DNA from: Bosea sp. AS-1
Lineage (GTDB): Bacteria; Pseudomonadota; Alphaproteobacteria; Rhizobiales; Beijerinckiaceae
NCBI RefSeq assembly: GCF_002220095.1
Contig: NZ_CP022372.1
Coordinates: 5,472,256 to 5,536,255 of the forward strand
DNA length: 64,000 nucleotides
Direction of reading: 5' to 3'
Part shown: positions 17,938 through 30,391 of the stretch, in pieces
Layout of the letters: each line of letters starts with the position of its first letter
How positions within the stretch are numbered: position 1 is the first letter of the stretch
The notes under the pieces: generated by a model
Database searches by the model: none
Seen by the model: only the letters and a program-made list of their open reading frames with translations
Told to the model about the DNA's origin: nothing
Position numbers and translations under genes: made by a program

Positions 17938-18018
17938 TCAGAGCGCGTCGCAGACGGCGACATAGGCGAAGGTGGCCGCGAAGAAGGCCAGGCTCAGCCC
18001 GATCATGACGATATCCAT
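17938..18018 (-). CDS. 26-residue membrane peptide upstream of kdpF
   Basis: 26 codons starting at ATG 18018 with GGAAGGA (about 18025-18031) as Shine-Dalgarno. The peptide is almost wholly one hydrophobic helix (IGLSLAFFAATFAYVAVC) with acidic ends. It is first in the kdp transcript, 16 bp before kdpF. Small hydrophobic ORFs at this place occur in other kdp operons as far as I recall, but no function is established. It could be a second KdpF-like subunit or a leader peptide. Confidence 0.65.
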   Translation of the reverse strand: MDIVMIGLSLAFFAATFAYVAVCDAL

Positions 18019-18169
18019 TGCCGTGGTCCTTCCGGCCGAGGCGTTGCATGGGGCCAGCGGCTGCCGCTGCGCTGCCTTCGGACTGAAGGCGAGGGCAGGC
18101 AGCCGGATCGGCCATGCATGGATTATCGGGCGCGGGGCATATCCGTTCGAGAAGACCGGCCGGGCCTCA

Positions 18170-18191
18170 AAATAGGAATCTTATAGGAATC
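18170..18191 (-). promoter_or_regulatory. Tandem 11-bp repeat, candidate KdpE-binding site
   Basis: Plus strand AAATAGGAATC (18170-18180) followed directly by TTATAGGAATC (18181-18191); nine of eleven positions are identical. OmpR-family regulators such as KdpE bind tandem half-sites spaced ~11 bp. Relative to the predicted kdp start near 18115 the repeat lies at about -55 to -76, close to where KdpE binds upstream of E. coli kdpFABC. Confidence 0.55.
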
Positions 18192-18392
18192 CCGGTGCTC
18201 CGGATGACGGTAGGCGCCGACTTCGTCGGCAGATGCCGGCGGGACGACGCGTGCGAACGCATTCGATTGTCAGCAGTCCATCGCCTTCGCCGCAATCGGC
18301 ACGGACGGGCCTCGCGGACCTGCCGACCCCGCCGCAGCCTCGGGAATGTCAGGAGCCTGCGGCAAGCCGATTGACTCCACCACGGGCGTTAC

Positions 18393-18404
18393 GTTGATAT
18401 CAAC
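18393..18404. promoter_or_regulatory. Perfect 12-bp palindrome upstream of the VOC gene
   Basis: GTTGATATCAAC, about 90 bp before the VOC-protein ATG. Palindromes of this TTGATATCAA type are used by ArsR-family repressors, and PhnB-like VOC genes are often ArsR-controlled; no arsR gene is visible here. Confidence 0.4.
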
Positions 18405-18494
18405 TCAGAAGATCGAGAGCCGATCGCTTCGGCGTGTCGTGACAGTTCGACCTCGCCCGACCAGCGTCAAAGCTCCCAACAAAAGGAGACGACC

Positions 18495-18941
18495 ATGAAG
18501 ATCGTGACCAGCCTGAGCTTCCAGGGCCAGTGCCGCGAGGCGTTCGAATTCTACGCCAAGGTGCTGGGCGGAAAGATCACCGCCGCCATCCCCTATAGCG
18601 ACGCACCGCCCGGCATGCCGATCTCCGACGAGAAGTACAAGAACTGGCTGATGCATTGCTGGCTGGAGGTCGGAGACCAGGCGCTGATGGGCGCGGATAT
18701 GGATGTCGGCTGGGCCCGCAACATCGACAAGCCCAAGAACGGCTTCGATGTCACGCTGCACAGCCAGGACGGGGCCGAGGCCCGACGCTGGTTCGACCAG
18801 CTTTCCGAAGGCGGCAGGGCGGTGATGCCGTTCAGCGAGACCTTCTGGTCACCCGGCTTCGGCTCGCTTGTCGACCGGTTCGGCATCCCGTGGATGATCA
18901 ACACCATGCCTCAGCCGGGCTGGAAGCCCTCGCAAGGCTGA
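18495..18941 (+). CDS. VOC-superfamily protein (PhnB-like)
   Basis: 148 residues. Opens with SLSFQGQCREAFEFYAKVLGG, the PhnB/3-demethylubiquinone-methyltransferase-like VOC pattern, and ends with FGSLVDRFGIPWMINTM. These metal-ligand folds (paired beta-alpha-beta-beta-beta units) occur in glyoxalases, resistance proteins and many unassigned enzymes; the reaction cannot be named. Good Shine-Dalgarno AAGGAG about 8 bp upstream. It is a single gene ahead of the MFS carrier. Confidence 0.88.
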   Translation: MKIVTSLSFQGQCREAFEFYAKVLGGKITAAIPYSDAPPGMPISDEKYKNWLMHCWLEVGDQALMGADMDVGWARNIDKPKNGFDVTLHSQDGAEARRWFDQLSEGGRAVMPFSETFWSPGFGSLVDRFGIPWMINTMPQPGWKPSQG

Positions 18942-19039
18942 TCCGGCGCCCGAGCCTGCCTTTAAAAAGGCGCCACGCCATGCGGCCGGCGCTCGAACCG
19001 CCGCATCGGGGCGATGTGCGGTCCATCCCGGAGAGTACG

Positions 19040-20248
19040 ATGAACCGTTCCTATCGCTGGGTGATCGTCGCCGCGGGCGGCCTGCTGGGCTGTGTCGCGG
19101 TCGGCGCCATGTTCTCGCTACCCGTCTTCCTGCGCCCGATGGCGCAGGATACCGGCTGGTCCGTCACCGGCATCTCCACGGCGATGACGATCGGCTTCCT
19201 CGCCATGGCTGCCGCCAGCATGATCTGGGGCAATCTGTCCGACCGCTTCGGGCCGCGCCCGGTGGTGCTCACCGGGTCGATCGTGCTGTCCGCGAGCCTC
19301 GCGCTCGCCAGCCGAGCCGATTCGCTGATCGCGTTCCAGCTCCTGTTCGGTCTTCTCGTCGGCGGGGCGACGGCCGCGGTCTTCGCGCCGATGATGGCCT
19401 GCGTCACCGGCTGGTTCGACACGCAGCGGGGGCTGGCCGTCTCGCTCGTCTCGGCCGGCATGGGTATGGCGCCGATGACCATGGCGCCGCTCGCGGCCTG
19501 GCTGGTCACTGTCCATGACTGGCGCGGCTCGATGCTGATCATCGCCGGCATCGCAGCCGCCCTGATGATTCCGGCCGCGCTCCTGGTGCGTCGGCCGCCC
19601 GCGCTCGAAGCCGGGCCGGGCGAGATGGCGGCAGATGGGCCGTCCTCGGAGATGACCGTTGGACAGGCGGTGCGCTCGCCACAGTTCGTGATCCTGATGC
19701 TGGCGAACTTCTTCTGCTGCGCCACCCATTCCGGCCCGATCTTCCATACGGTGAGCTATGCCGTGACCTGCGGCATCCCGATGATCGCGGCCGTGTCGAT
19801 CTACAGTCTCGAGGGGTTCGCCGGCATGTTCGGCCGGCTCGGCTTCGGCCTGGCGGGAGACCGATTCGGCGCGCAGCGCGTCCTCGTCATCGGGCTCATG
19901 GCGCAGGCTTTCGGCGTGCTGGCCTATGCCTTCGTCGACCGGCTCGAGGGCTTCTATGCCGTGGCCGTGGTCGTCGGCTTCCTCTACGCCGGGACGATGC
20001 CGCTCTACGCGCTGATCATCCGCGAGAATTTCCCGCTGAGAATGATGGGCACGATCATCGGCGGCACGGCGATGGCCGGAAGCCTCGGCATGTCGACCGG
20101 CCCGTTGATCGGGGGCCTGATCTACGATCGCTTCAACAGCTACGCGCCGCTCTATGTCGGCTCCTGGGGCATGGGGCTGACGGCCATGCTGATCCTGATG
20201 ACATTCCGGCCGTTCCCGAGGACGCAAGCCGCGATGGTGCCGGCGTAG
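19040..20248 (+). CDS. MFS transporter
   Basis: 402 residues with about 12 hydrophobic helices. The major-facilitator loop motif is GNLSDRFGPRPVVL after helix 2, and the pseudo-repeat GLAGDRFGAQRVLV follows helix 8. Overall pattern resembles the monocarboxylate/oxalate-formate (MCT/OFA) branch of carriers, so a small organic acid is a reasonable but unproven substrate. ATG 19040 was chosen because GGAG lies 6 bp upstream and the first helix follows at once (RWVIVAAGGLLG). No linked regulator or enzyme reveals the substrate. Confidence 0.88.
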   Translation: MNRSYRWVIVAAGGLLGCVAVGAMFSLPVFLRPMAQDTGWSVTGISTAMTIGFLAMAAASMIWGNLSDRFGPRPVVLTGSIVLSASLALASRADSLIAFQLLFGLLVGGATAAVFAPMMACVTGWFDTQRGLAVSLVSAGMGMAPMTMAPLAAWLVTVHDWRGSMLIIAGIAAALMIPAALLVRRPPALEAGPGEMAADGPSSEMTVGQAVRSPQFVILMLANFFCCATHSGPIFHTVSYAVTCGIPMIAAVSIYSLEGFAGMFGRLGFGLAGDRFGAQRVLVIGLMAQAFGVLAYAFVDRLEGFYAVAVVVGFLYAGTMPLYALIIRENFPLRMMGTIIGGTAMAGSLGMSTGPLIGGLIYDRFNSYAPLYVGSWGMGLTAMLILMTFRPFPRTQAAMVPA

Positions 20249-23160
<2,912 letters not shown>

Positions 23161-23198
23161 GGCGCCGCCCTCCACCTATCCTCGCGAAATCGCTATCG

Positions 23199-23224
23199 AA
23201 ACCGGATCGCGATCCCCGGTTTTC
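23199..23224 (+). terminator. Possible intrinsic terminator after cmk
   Basis: AAACCGG and CCGGTTT pair across a short GATCGCGATC-rich centre, followed by a weak T stretch. It sits 40 bp after the cmk stop and could close the aroA-cmk transcript. Confidence 0.4.
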
Positions 23225-23286
23225 GGCCTTGGCCTCGCCCGCAAGCGGGCGCACACTCGCGCCGCGACAGGATGACGGAGGTGGCG

Positions 23287-24093
23287 ATGCGGCGCTGGCT
23301 GTACGGTCTCTCGAGCCTGGCAGCGGCGGCCCTGTGGAGCCATGCCGCGCCGAATGCGCAGCCGGCGAATCCTCCGCCGGAAGAGGTCGACGTCGCGCTC
23401 GTGCTGGCGGTCGACGTCTCCTACTCGATGGATCTCGACGAGCTTGCCCTGCAGCGCAACGGCTATATCGAGGCCTTCCGCTCGAAGCAGTTGCAGGACG
23501 CCATCGTCAACGGCGCGATCGGCAAGATCGCGGTGACCTATTTCGAATGGGCCGGCGGCCACTTCCAGTATGTCGTCCGCCCCTGGAAGATCATCGACAG
23601 CCCGGCCGCAGCCAATGCCTTCGCCGAGGAACTGGGCGAGGCTCCGACGCGGCGGGGCCGGCGCACCTCGATCTCGGGCGCGATCGACCTCGGCGTGCAA
23701 TTGCTCGAACAGTCCAACGTCACGACGATCCGCCGCGTCATCGACATCTCCGGCGACGGCGCCAACAATGACGGGCGCCCCGTCACCACTGCCCGCGACG
23801 AGGCCGGCGCCAAGGGCATCGCCATCAACGGGCTGCCGGTGATGCTGAAGCAGGCCGGCTATTTCGACATCGACAACCTCGACGTCTACTACAAGGACTG
23901 TGTCGTCACCGGGATCGGCGCCTTCGTCATTCCGATCCGCGAGAAACACCAGTTCGTCGAGGCGACGCGCACCAAGCTGCTGCGCGAGATCGCGGCTCTG
24001 CCGCCGGAGGCGACGATCCAGAAAGCGCAGGCGACGAATCCGGCCACATGCCTTGCCGGCGAACGGCAATGGCGCGAGCGGATGGGGAATTGA
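23287..24093 (+). CDS. DUF1194 protein with von Willebrand A-like fold, exported
   Basis: 268 residues. A signal peptide (RRWLYGLSSLAAAALWSHAA) is followed by VALVLAVDVSYSMDLDE, a MIDAS-like DxSxS site near residues 40-50, then RVIDISGDGANNDG and CVVTGIGAFV. This is the DUF1194 family, secreted VWA-type proteins of unknown role in alphaproteobacteria. ATG 23287 is preferred because GGAGGTGG lies just upstream; ATG 23272 would add five residues. Two C-terminal cysteines could form a disulfide. It stands alone between cmk and the convergent hrpB. Confidence 0.85.
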   Translation: MRRWLYGLSSLAAAALWSHAAPNAQPANPPPEEVDVALVLAVDVSYSMDLDELALQRNGYIEAFRSKQLQDAIVNGAIGKIAVTYFEWAGGHFQYVVRPWKIIDSPAAANAFAEELGEAPTRRGRRTSISGAIDLGVQLLEQSNVTTIRRVIDISGDGANNDGRPVTTARDEAGAKGIAINGLPVMLKQAGYFDIDNLDVYYKDCVVTGIGAFVIPIREKHQFVEATRTKLLREIAALPPEATIQKAQATNPATCLAGERQWRERMGN

Positions 24094-24102
24094 CGGCAGA
24101 CC

Positions 24103-26607
24103 TCAGGTCCCGCGCGGCTTGGCCCGCGTCGTCGGTGCAGCGGCTGCGGGATCGTCCGGCCAGAGATGGCGCGGATAGCGGCCCTTCATCTCGGATTTCA
24201 CCGCGGCCCAGGAGCCGCGCCAGAAGCCGGGCAGATCGCGCGTCACCTGGATCGGCCGATGCGCCGGCGAGAGCAATTCGAGCACCAGCGGCACGCGCCC
24301 GCCGGCCAGCGCCGGATGGATCGCCAGCCCGTAGAGTTCCTGCACGCGCACGGAAATGGTCGGGCCGGCCTCGGCAGCGTAGTCGACCGCAAGCGAGGAG
24401 CCGGTCGGCGCGGTGAAATGGGTCGGCGCCTCGGCGTCGAGCCGACGCTTCATGTCCCAGGGCACCAGGCTCGCCAGGGCCGAATCGAGATCGGATGGCT
24501 GGATCGCGCCGACGGAAGCCCGGCCGATGATGTGCGGCGCCAGCCAGAGCTCCGGTTCCTGCGCCAGACCATCATCCGAAAGATCGGGCCAGCCCTGCTC
24601 GGGCTCGGCCCTGCGCAGGAAGGCGGCTCGCTCGCGCAGCTGGTTCTGCGCCCTAGTCCAGGGCAGGAGGCCGATGCCCAGCGAGGCGATGCCTTTCGCC
24701 AAGGCGTCGGCGTTCTCAACAGTGTCCGCCACCGGCAAGGGCCGCTCCGCCAGCGACAACGCGCCGTAGCGGCGCACCGCCCGAACACGCAGGGCGCGCG
24801 AGGTCCGGTCGAAGCCCGTCTCCTCGCGCTCGACGATGGCATAGGGCGCGAGACCATGGGCGACCAGTACACCGATTTCGGCCTCGGTGACGGCGGCGGC
24901 CGCCATGATCCGGGCCTGCTGGGCCGCGCCCGTCATCTCGGCCACGACGATATGGGGCTCGCGCGCCAGGCGCTGTGAGGTTTCGAGCGCCCCGCCGCGG
25001 CCATTGGCGAGAAGATACTGGCCGGAACCGGGGCTGCGTGCCTTCGCGACCCGGTCGGGATAGGCGAAGGCCAGCAGCAGGCCGGGCGAGAACGGCGCCT
25101 CGGCGGAGTTTCGGTCCTGCCGGGCATGGCGCTCGGCCGCGTGGGCCCAGCCTTCGGCGAGGCGGCGCATGTCGCCGGCGCGGCCGCCGCGTTCGCGGGC
25201 GAAGCGTTCGAGCCGCTCGGCCAGATCGATCGCATCGCCGCCAAGACCGCGCTCGACCAATACGGCAGCGAGATCGGCGGCGGCGCCGGCCTGCCCGAAA
25301 CGGGCGGCGGCCACGATCATGCGGGCGAGGCGCGGCGGCAGAGGCAAGGCCTGCAGGGCGCGCCCGTCCGAGGTGATGCGGCCGTCGGCATCGAGCGCCC
25401 CGATCGCCGCCAGCAAGCTGCGCGCCTCCTTCAGGGCGGGAGCCGGCGGCGGGTCGAGGAAGGTCAGAGTCGTCGGATCGGCAACGCCCCAGGCGGCGCA
25501 GTCGAGCAATAACGGGCTCAGATCCGCAGAGAGGATCTCCGGCCGGGCGAAGGGCTCGAGGGCGCCGGTCGCGGCCTCATCCCAGAGCCGGTAGCAGACG
25601 CCCGGCTCGGTCCGACCCGCGCGGCCGCGGCGCTGGTCGGCGGCGGCGCGGCTGACGCGGCGGGTCTCCAGCCGCGTCACACCGATGTCGGGCTCGTAGA
25701 CCGGCACGCGGGCGAGGCCGGAATCGATGACGACGCGCACGCCCTCGATGGTCAGCGAGGTCTCGGCGATGGCCGTGGCGAGCACGATCTTGCGCTTGCC
25801 GGCGGATGTCGGCAGCACGGCCCGGTCCTGCTCGCGCTGATCGAGCGCACCGTAGAGCGGGGCGATCTCGACCGAAGGGTCACGCAGCCTTTCGCGCAGG
25901 CGCTCCTCGACACGCCGGATCTCGCCCTGCCCCGGCAGGAAGACAAGCTGCGAGCCCGGCTGCTCGTTCAGCGCCAGCAGCACCGTTTCCGTGACCTGGT
26001 CCTCGATCCGCTTCAGCGGATCGCGGCTGCGATAGCGCGTCTCGATCGGGAAAGCGCGCCCCTCGCTCTCGATCACCGGCGCATCGCCGAGCAGTTTCGC
26101 GATCCGCGCGCCATCGAGCGTCGCCGACATCACGAGGATGCGCAGATCCTCGCGCAGGCCGCCCTGCGCGTCGAGCGCCAGCGCCAGCCCGAAATCGGCG
26201 TCGAGCGAGCGTTCATGAAACTCGTCGAAGAGCACCGCCGCGACGCCCTCCAGCGCAGGATCGTCGAGGATCATGCGGGCGAAAACGCCCTCGGTGACGA
26301 CTTCGATGCGGGTCTTCGGGCCGATCTTCGAGCCGAGACGCACGCGCAGGCCGACCGTCTCGCCAACCTGCTCGCCCAATGTCTGCGCCATACGATTGGC
26401 CGCGCCCCGCGCGGCGAGCCGACGCGGCTCGAGCAGGATCAGCTTGCCACCCTTCGTCCAGGGCTCGTCGAGCAGGGCGAGCGGCACGCGGGTGGTCTTG
26501 CCGGCGCCGGGCGGAGCGACGAGCACGGCGTTCGAACGCGCCCGCAGGGATGCGGCGAGATCGCCGAGGACGGCGTCGATGGGCAGGGCGGTGTCGAAGG
26601 CGCGCAT
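24103..26607 (-). CDS. hrpB: ATP-dependent helicase HrpB (DEAH-box)
   Basis: 834 residues, near the usual length of HrpB. Walker A is [16 protein letters not shown], Walker B/DEAH box is [16 protein letters not shown] (DEFH form), motif III SATLDG, and motif [15 protein letters not shown]. The C-terminal HrpB-specific domain follows ([20 protein letters not shown], then [16 protein letters not shown]). Role in the cell is poorly known; probably RNA processing. Start ATG 26607; the frame runs open far upstream but that part is antisense to trpA. It is transcribed divergently from trpA, leaving ~78 bp. Confidence 0.95.
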   Translation of the reverse strand: MRAFDTALPIDAVLGDLAASLRARSNAVLVAPPGAGKTTRVPLALLDEPWTKGGKLILLEPRRLAARGAANRMAQTLGEQVGETVGLRVRLGSKIGPKTRIEVVTEGVFARMILDDPALEGVAAVLFDEFHERSLDADFGLALALDAQGGLREDLRILVMSATLDGARIAKLLGDAPVIESEGRAFPIETRYRSRDPLKRIEDQVTETVLLALNEQPGSQLVFLPGQGEIRRVEERLRERLRDPSVEIAPLYGALDQREQDRAVLPTSAGKRKIVLATAIAETSLTIEGVRVVIDSGLARVPVYEPDIGVTRLETRRVSRAAADQRRGRAGRTEPGVCYRLWDEAATGALEPFARPEILSADLSPLLLDCAAWGVADPTTLTFLDPPPAPALKEARSLLAAIGALDADGRITSDGRALQALPLPPRLARMIVAAARFGQAGAAADLAAVLVERGLGGDAIDLAERLERFARERGGRAGDMRRLAEGWAHAAERHARQDRNSAEAPFSPGLLLAFAYPDRVAKARSPGSGQYLLANGRGGALETSQRLAREPHIVVAEMTGAAQQARIMAAAAVTEAEIGVLVAHGLAPYAIVEREETGFDRTSRALRVRAVRRYGALSLAERPLPVADTVENADALAKGIASLGIGLLPWTRAQNQLRERAAFLRRAEPEQGWPDLSDDGLAQEPELWLAPHIIGRASVGAIQPSDLDSALASLVPWDMKRRLDAEAPTHFTAPTGSSLAVDYAAEAGPTISVRVQELYGLAIHPALAGGRVPLVLELLSPAHRPIQVTRDLPGFWRGSWAAVKSEMKGRYPRHLWPDDPAAAAPTTRAKPRGT

Positions 26608-26685
26608 GTCCGGCCGATGTGGCGCAGGCTTGGCCCGCGCGCAAGCCACTCGCCAGCCCGCGTGCATCATGCTAACCGCAGGCGC

Positions 26686-27531
26686 ATGAACGACACCGGC
26701 CAGACCCGTATCCAGAACCGCTTCCAGGCTTGCGCCCACGAAGGGCGGGCCGCGCTCGTGACCTTCGTCACGGCAGGCGACCCTGATTTCGAGACCGCGA
26801 GCGCCATTCTCGCGGCCCTGCCCGCGGCCGGCGCCGACGTGATCGAGCTCGGCGTGCCCTTCACCGACCCGATGGCGGACGGCATCCCGGTGCAGCTCGC
26901 CGGGCAGCGCGCGCTGAAGGCCGGGCAGACGCTCAGGAAGACGCTCGCCATGGTCGAGAGCTTCCGCAAGGCCGGCCACGACACGCCGATCGTGCTGATG
27001 GGCTACTACAACCCGATCTACGCCTATGGCGTCGAGCCCTTCCTGGCCGAGGCGCGCCGCGTCGGCGTCGACGGGCTGATCGTCGTCGACCTGCCGCCGG
27101 AGGAGGATGCCGAACTCTGCCTGCCGGCGCTCGAGGCCGGCGTCTCCTTCATCCGCCTCGCCACGCCGACGACCGATGACAAGCGCCTGCCCAAGGTGCT
27201 GCAGAACACCTCCGGTTTCGTCTATTACGTCTCGATGACCGGCGTGACCGGCGGCGCCATCGCCGATTACGGCGCGGTGGGCGACGCCGTCGCCCGTATC
27301 AAGCGCCACACCGACCTGCCCGTGGCCGTCGGCTTCGGCGTCAAGACCGCGGCCGATGCGGCTGCCATCGCCAAGGGCGCGGACGGTGTCGTCGTCGGCT
27401 CGGCCCTTGTCGAGCGCGTCCGCCTTTCGCTCGATGATCAGGGCAAGGCCACGGAAAAGACCGTTTCGGCTGTCACCTCGCTGGTGGCCGAGCTCGCGCA
27501 GGGCGTGCGCTCGGTCGCGAAGGCAGCCTGA
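26686..27531 (+). CDS. trpA: Tryptophan synthase alpha chain
   Basis: 281 residues, a TIM barrel that cleaves indole-3-glycerol phosphate to indole and glyceraldehyde 3-phosphate. The catalytic acids lie in [19 protein letters not shown] (Glu and Asp), and [27 protein letters not shown] and VAVGFGVKT follow. In rhizobia trpF-trpB-trpA-accD-folC is common; here trpF and trpB are not upstream and hrpB occupies the place. Confidence 0.97.
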   Translation: MNDTGQTRIQNRFQACAHEGRAALVTFVTAGDPDFETASAILAALPAAGADVIELGVPFTDPMADGIPVQLAGQRALKAGQTLRKTLAMVESFRKAGHDTPIVLMGYYNPIYAYGVEPFLAEARRVGVDGLIVVDLPPEEDAELCLPALEAGVSFIRLATPTTDDKRLPKVLQNTSGFVYYVSMTGVTGGAIADYGAVGDAVARIKRHTDLPVAVGFGVKTAADAAAIAKGADGVVVGSALVERVRLSLDDQGKATEKTVSAVTSLVAELAQGVRSVAKAA

Positions 27532-27652
27532 ACACACCAACGAGGTCTTCCGCCGACGAAATCCTTGCCAAGAGGGTCTTTGCCGGCGAAAAGCCGATCC
27601 CCATCTCTCGCCGGGCGGTGCGTGCCGCCGCAGGCCCATCAGGGATGATCCG

Positions 27653-28552
27653 ATGAACTGGATTTCCGAAGTCGTCCGGCCGCGCATCAAGACGCTGTTC
27701 AAGCGTGAGACGCCGGAGAATCTCTGGATCAAATGCCCCGATTCCGGGCAGATGGTCTTCCACAAGGATGTCGAGGCCAATGGCTACGTCATCCCCGGCT
27801 CCGAGCATCATATGCGCGTCACCGCGCCGGAGCGGCTGCGGCTGACCTTCGACGAAGGCAAGTGGCTCGATGTCGCGCTGCCCGAAGTCACGATCGACCC
27901 GCTCAAGTTCCGCGACGAGAAGCGCTATCTCGACCGGCTGAAGGACGCCCGCGCCAAGACCGGCGCGCAGGACGCCTTCAAGGTCGGCTACGGCCGGGTC
28001 AAGGGCCTGCCGATGACCATCGCCGTGCAGGACTTCCATTTCATGGGCGGCTCGCTCGGCATGGCCGCGGGCGAGGCGTTCATCAAGGGTGCCGAGACGG
28101 CCCTCGAGAAGAAGACGCCCTATGTCGTGTTCGCGGCCTCGGGCGGCGCGCGCATGCAGGAGGGCATCCTCTCGCTGATGCAGCTGCCGCGCACCACCGT
28201 CGCGATCCGGCGCCTGCGCGCGGCCGGCCTGCCCTATTTCGTCGTTCTAACCAACCCGACCACGGGTGGCGTCACCGCCTCCTATGCCATGCTGGGCGAC
28301 ATCCACATCGCCGAGCCCGGCGCGCTGATCGGCTTCGCCGGGCCGCGCGTGATCGAGCAGACCATCCGCGAGAAGCTGCCGGACGGCTTCCAGCGCTCGG
28401 AATATCTCAAGGATCACGGTATGGTCGACATGGTGGTGCATCGCCGCGACCTGCCGGAAACGCTGGCGCGCCTTGGCCGTCTGCTGACCAGGCAGCCGGC
28501 CAGCGAAGCGGCAAAGGCCGCGCCGCCGCAGCCGGTCGCCGAAGCGGTCTGA
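27653..28552 (+). CDS. accD: Acetyl-CoA carboxylase carboxyltransferase subunit beta
   Basis: 299 residues. It transfers the carboxyl group from carboxybiotin to acetyl-CoA, forming malonyl-CoA with AccA. The carboxyltransferase core shows [43 protein letters not shown] and [11 protein letters not shown]. The N-terminal region ([17 protein letters not shown]) keeps a single cysteine (C28), so the CxxC..CxxC zinc ribbon of E. coli AccD is absent, as in other rhizobial AccD I recall. Follows trpA by 121 bp and precedes folC by 30 bp. Confidence 0.97.
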   Translation: MNWISEVVRPRIKTLFKRETPENLWIKCPDSGQMVFHKDVEANGYVIPGSEHHMRVTAPERLRLTFDEGKWLDVALPEVTIDPLKFRDEKRYLDRLKDARAKTGAQDAFKVGYGRVKGLPMTIAVQDFHFMGGSLGMAAGEAFIKGAETALEKKTPYVVFAASGGARMQEGILSLMQLPRTTVAIRRLRAAGLPYFVVLTNPTTGGVTASYAMLGDIHIAEPGALIGFAGPRVIEQTIREKLPDGFQRSEYLKDHGMVDMVVHRRDLPETLARLGRLLTRQPASEAAKAAPPQPVAEAV

Positions 28553-28582
28553 GGGCAGCTTTCGCCGGGGAGCGCGCGCTTC

Positions 28583-29905
28583 ATGGGGTCTTCCGACACG
28601 CTGCTGGCGCGCTTCATGGCGCTGCACCCCAAGCTGATCGACCTCTCGCTCGGCCGAATCCTGACCCTGCTGGAGCGGCTGGGCGATCCGCACAAGCGCC
28701 TGCCGCCGGTGATCCACGTCGCCGGCACCAACGGCAAGGGCTCGACCATCGCCTTCATGCGGGCGATCCTCGAAGCAGCCGGACTTTCGGTGCATGTCTA
28801 CATCTCGCCGCATCTGGTGCGCTTCCATGAACGCATCCGCCTCGGCGCGCCCGGCGGCGGGCGCTTCGTCGAGGAAGACCGGCTGGTCGAGGCGCTGGAG
28901 CGCTGCGAGGCCGCCAATGCCGGCGACCCGATCACCTTCTTCGAGATGACGACCGCAGCCGGGCTCCTGCTCTTCGCCGAGAATCCGGCCGACGTGCTGC
29001 TGCTGGAGGTCGGGCTCGGCGGGCGCTTCGACGCCACCAACGTCATCGCTCACCCGGCCTGCACGGTGGTAACACCGGTCTCGCTCGATCATTCCGAATA
29101 TCTCGGCGACACGGTCACCAAGATCGCCGGCGAGAAGGCCGGCATCTTCAAGCGCGGCGCACCGGCCGTGATCGCGCCGCAGGAGCCGGAGCCGACCGCG
29201 GTGCTGGAAGCGGCGGCCGAGCGTGCCGGCGCCTCGAAGATCCTGATCGGCGCGCAGGACTTCAACGTTCATGAGGCCGGCGGACGGCTGGTCTACGAGG
29301 ATCAGGACGGACTGCTCGACCTGCCGCTGCCGCGGCTTGCGGGACGCCACCAGCATATCAATGCGGGCACGGCGATCGCGGCGCTTCGCGCCGCCGGCTA
29401 TGGCGGCCTGCCGGTCAGCGCCTTCGAGGACGGCATGCGCAACGCCGACTGGCCGGCACGGCTGCAGCGGCTCTCGCGCGGACATCTTGCCGAACTCGTT
29501 CCGGAGCGCGCCGAACTCTGGCTCGACGGCGGGCATAACCCCGATGGCGGGCGCGTGCTGGCGCAGGCGATGGCCGATCTCGCCGACCGCAACCCGGCGC
29601 CGCTGGTGATGATCGCGGGCCTGCTCTCGACCAAGGATGCCGCCGCCACGCTCGGCCATTTCAAGGGGCTGGCGCAGATGCTCTACGCCGTGCCGATCCA
29701 GAATTCGCTCGTCGCCCGCCCGGCCGAGGAGGTCGCGGAAGCGGCGCGCGGAAGCGGCCTGCAGGCAGAAGCCGCGAGCTCGGTCGAACAGGCGCTGCGG
29801 ACCATCGCCGCGCGCGACTGGCCGGCGCCGCCACGCATCCTGATCTGCGGCTCGCTGTATCTGGCGGGCGAGGTGCTTTCGGCCAACGGCACGCTGCCGA
29901 GCTGA
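28583..29905 (+). CDS. folC: Bifunctional folylpolyglutamate synthase/dihydrofolate synthase
   Basis: 440 residues, Mur-ligase fold. ATP site VAGTNGKGSTIAFMRAIL, then SPHLVRFHERIR, TFFEMTTAAGLLLFA, LLEVGLGGRFDATN and DHSEYLGDTVTKIAGEKAGI. The C-terminal domain includes LDGGHNPDGGRVLA and ICGSLYLAGEVL. It adds glutamate to dihydropteroate and folates. Conserved neighbour of accD. Confidence 0.96.
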   Translation: MGSSDTLLARFMALHPKLIDLSLGRILTLLERLGDPHKRLPPVIHVAGTNGKGSTIAFMRAILEAAGLSVHVYISPHLVRFHERIRLGAPGGGRFVEEDRLVEALERCEAANAGDPITFFEMTTAAGLLLFAENPADVLLLEVGLGGRFDATNVIAHPACTVVTPVSLDHSEYLGDTVTKIAGEKAGIFKRGAPAVIAPQEPEPTAVLEAAAERAGASKILIGAQDFNVHEAGGRLVYEDQDGLLDLPLPRLAGRHQHINAGTAIAALRAAGYGGLPVSAFEDGMRNADWPARLQRLSRGHLAELVPERAELWLDGGHNPDGGRVLAQAMADLADRNPAPLVMIAGLLSTKDAAATLGHFKGLAQMLYAVPIQNSLVARPAEEVAEAARGSGLQAEAASSVEQALRTIAARDWPAPPRILICGSLYLAGEVLSANGTLPS

Positions 29906-29952
29906 ACCCGCCCTGCACCGAGGCCAGCCTGACAGACAGCGAGGAAGCGAGC

Positions 29953-30372
29953 ATGCCCGTTCCCGGTTTGACGATCCTGGCCGCGACACTGCTGTGCGGG
30001 CTGCTCGGCGGCTGCGTCACCTCCGGCGGCACGGCCTCTCCCGACGACGGCGTCGACCGCGTGGCAGCGGGCGAGCCGACCGTCATGCAGCAGACCTACA
30101 TGACGATGGACAAGCGTTGCCGGCCGGTAAAGCGCCCGACGGGCGTGCTGACCGAGCCGCCACGCCACGGCAAGGTCCGGATGGTGGCACGCCGCGGCAA
30201 GGCCCAGTACGGCCCGGGCGACCACCAGCATTGCGACGGCAGGATCGGACCCTCGCTCGGCTTCGAATACACCTCCCGCGGCGATTATCGCGGCCCCGAC
30301 AGCTTTGGCGTGCGCGTGCGCTACAATGACGGCGAGATCCGGCATGCGCGCTTCAAGGTGGACGTCTACTGA
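29953..30372 (+). CDS. Putative lipoprotein of unknown function
   Basis: 139 residues. The N-terminus PGLTILAATLLCGLLGGC ends in a lipobox (LGGC), predicting lipidation of that cysteine and a membrane-anchored exported protein. The mature region contains basic repeats (PPRHGKVRMVARRGKAQYGP) and GPDSFGVRVRYNDGEIRHARF, a beta-rich Ig-like pattern; two further cysteines could pair. No family is recognised. It ends 19 bp before the aldo/keto reductase gene. Confidence 0.75.
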   Translation: MPVPGLTILAATLLCGLLGGCVTSGGTASPDDGVDRVAAGEPTVMQQTYMTMDKRCRPVKRPTGVLTEPPRHGKVRMVARRGKAQYGPGDHQHCDGRIGPSLGFEYTSRGDYRGPDSFGVRVRYNDGEIRHARFKVDVY

Positions 30373-30391
30373 ACAGCCGGAGGCGAGCCTC

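Larger units (their letters stand above)
18019..18494. promoter_or_regulatory. Intergenic region between the kdp operon and the VOC gene
   Basis: 476 bp without a convincing gene. It holds a kdp promoter candidate (minus strand -10 GATAAT at 18122-18127; poor -35 TCGAAC at 18145-18150), an 11-bp tandem repeat at 18170-18191, a perfect 12-bp palindrome at 18393-18404 and the Shine-Dalgarno AAGGAG for the VOC gene near 18484. The stretch 18200-18390 is GC-rich and shows nothing recognisable. Confidence 0.5.

Noticed and set aside
26640..26686. Tryptophan attenuator before trpA
   Set aside because: Only ~78 bp lie between hrpB and trpA, with no leader ORF containing Trp codons and no terminator.
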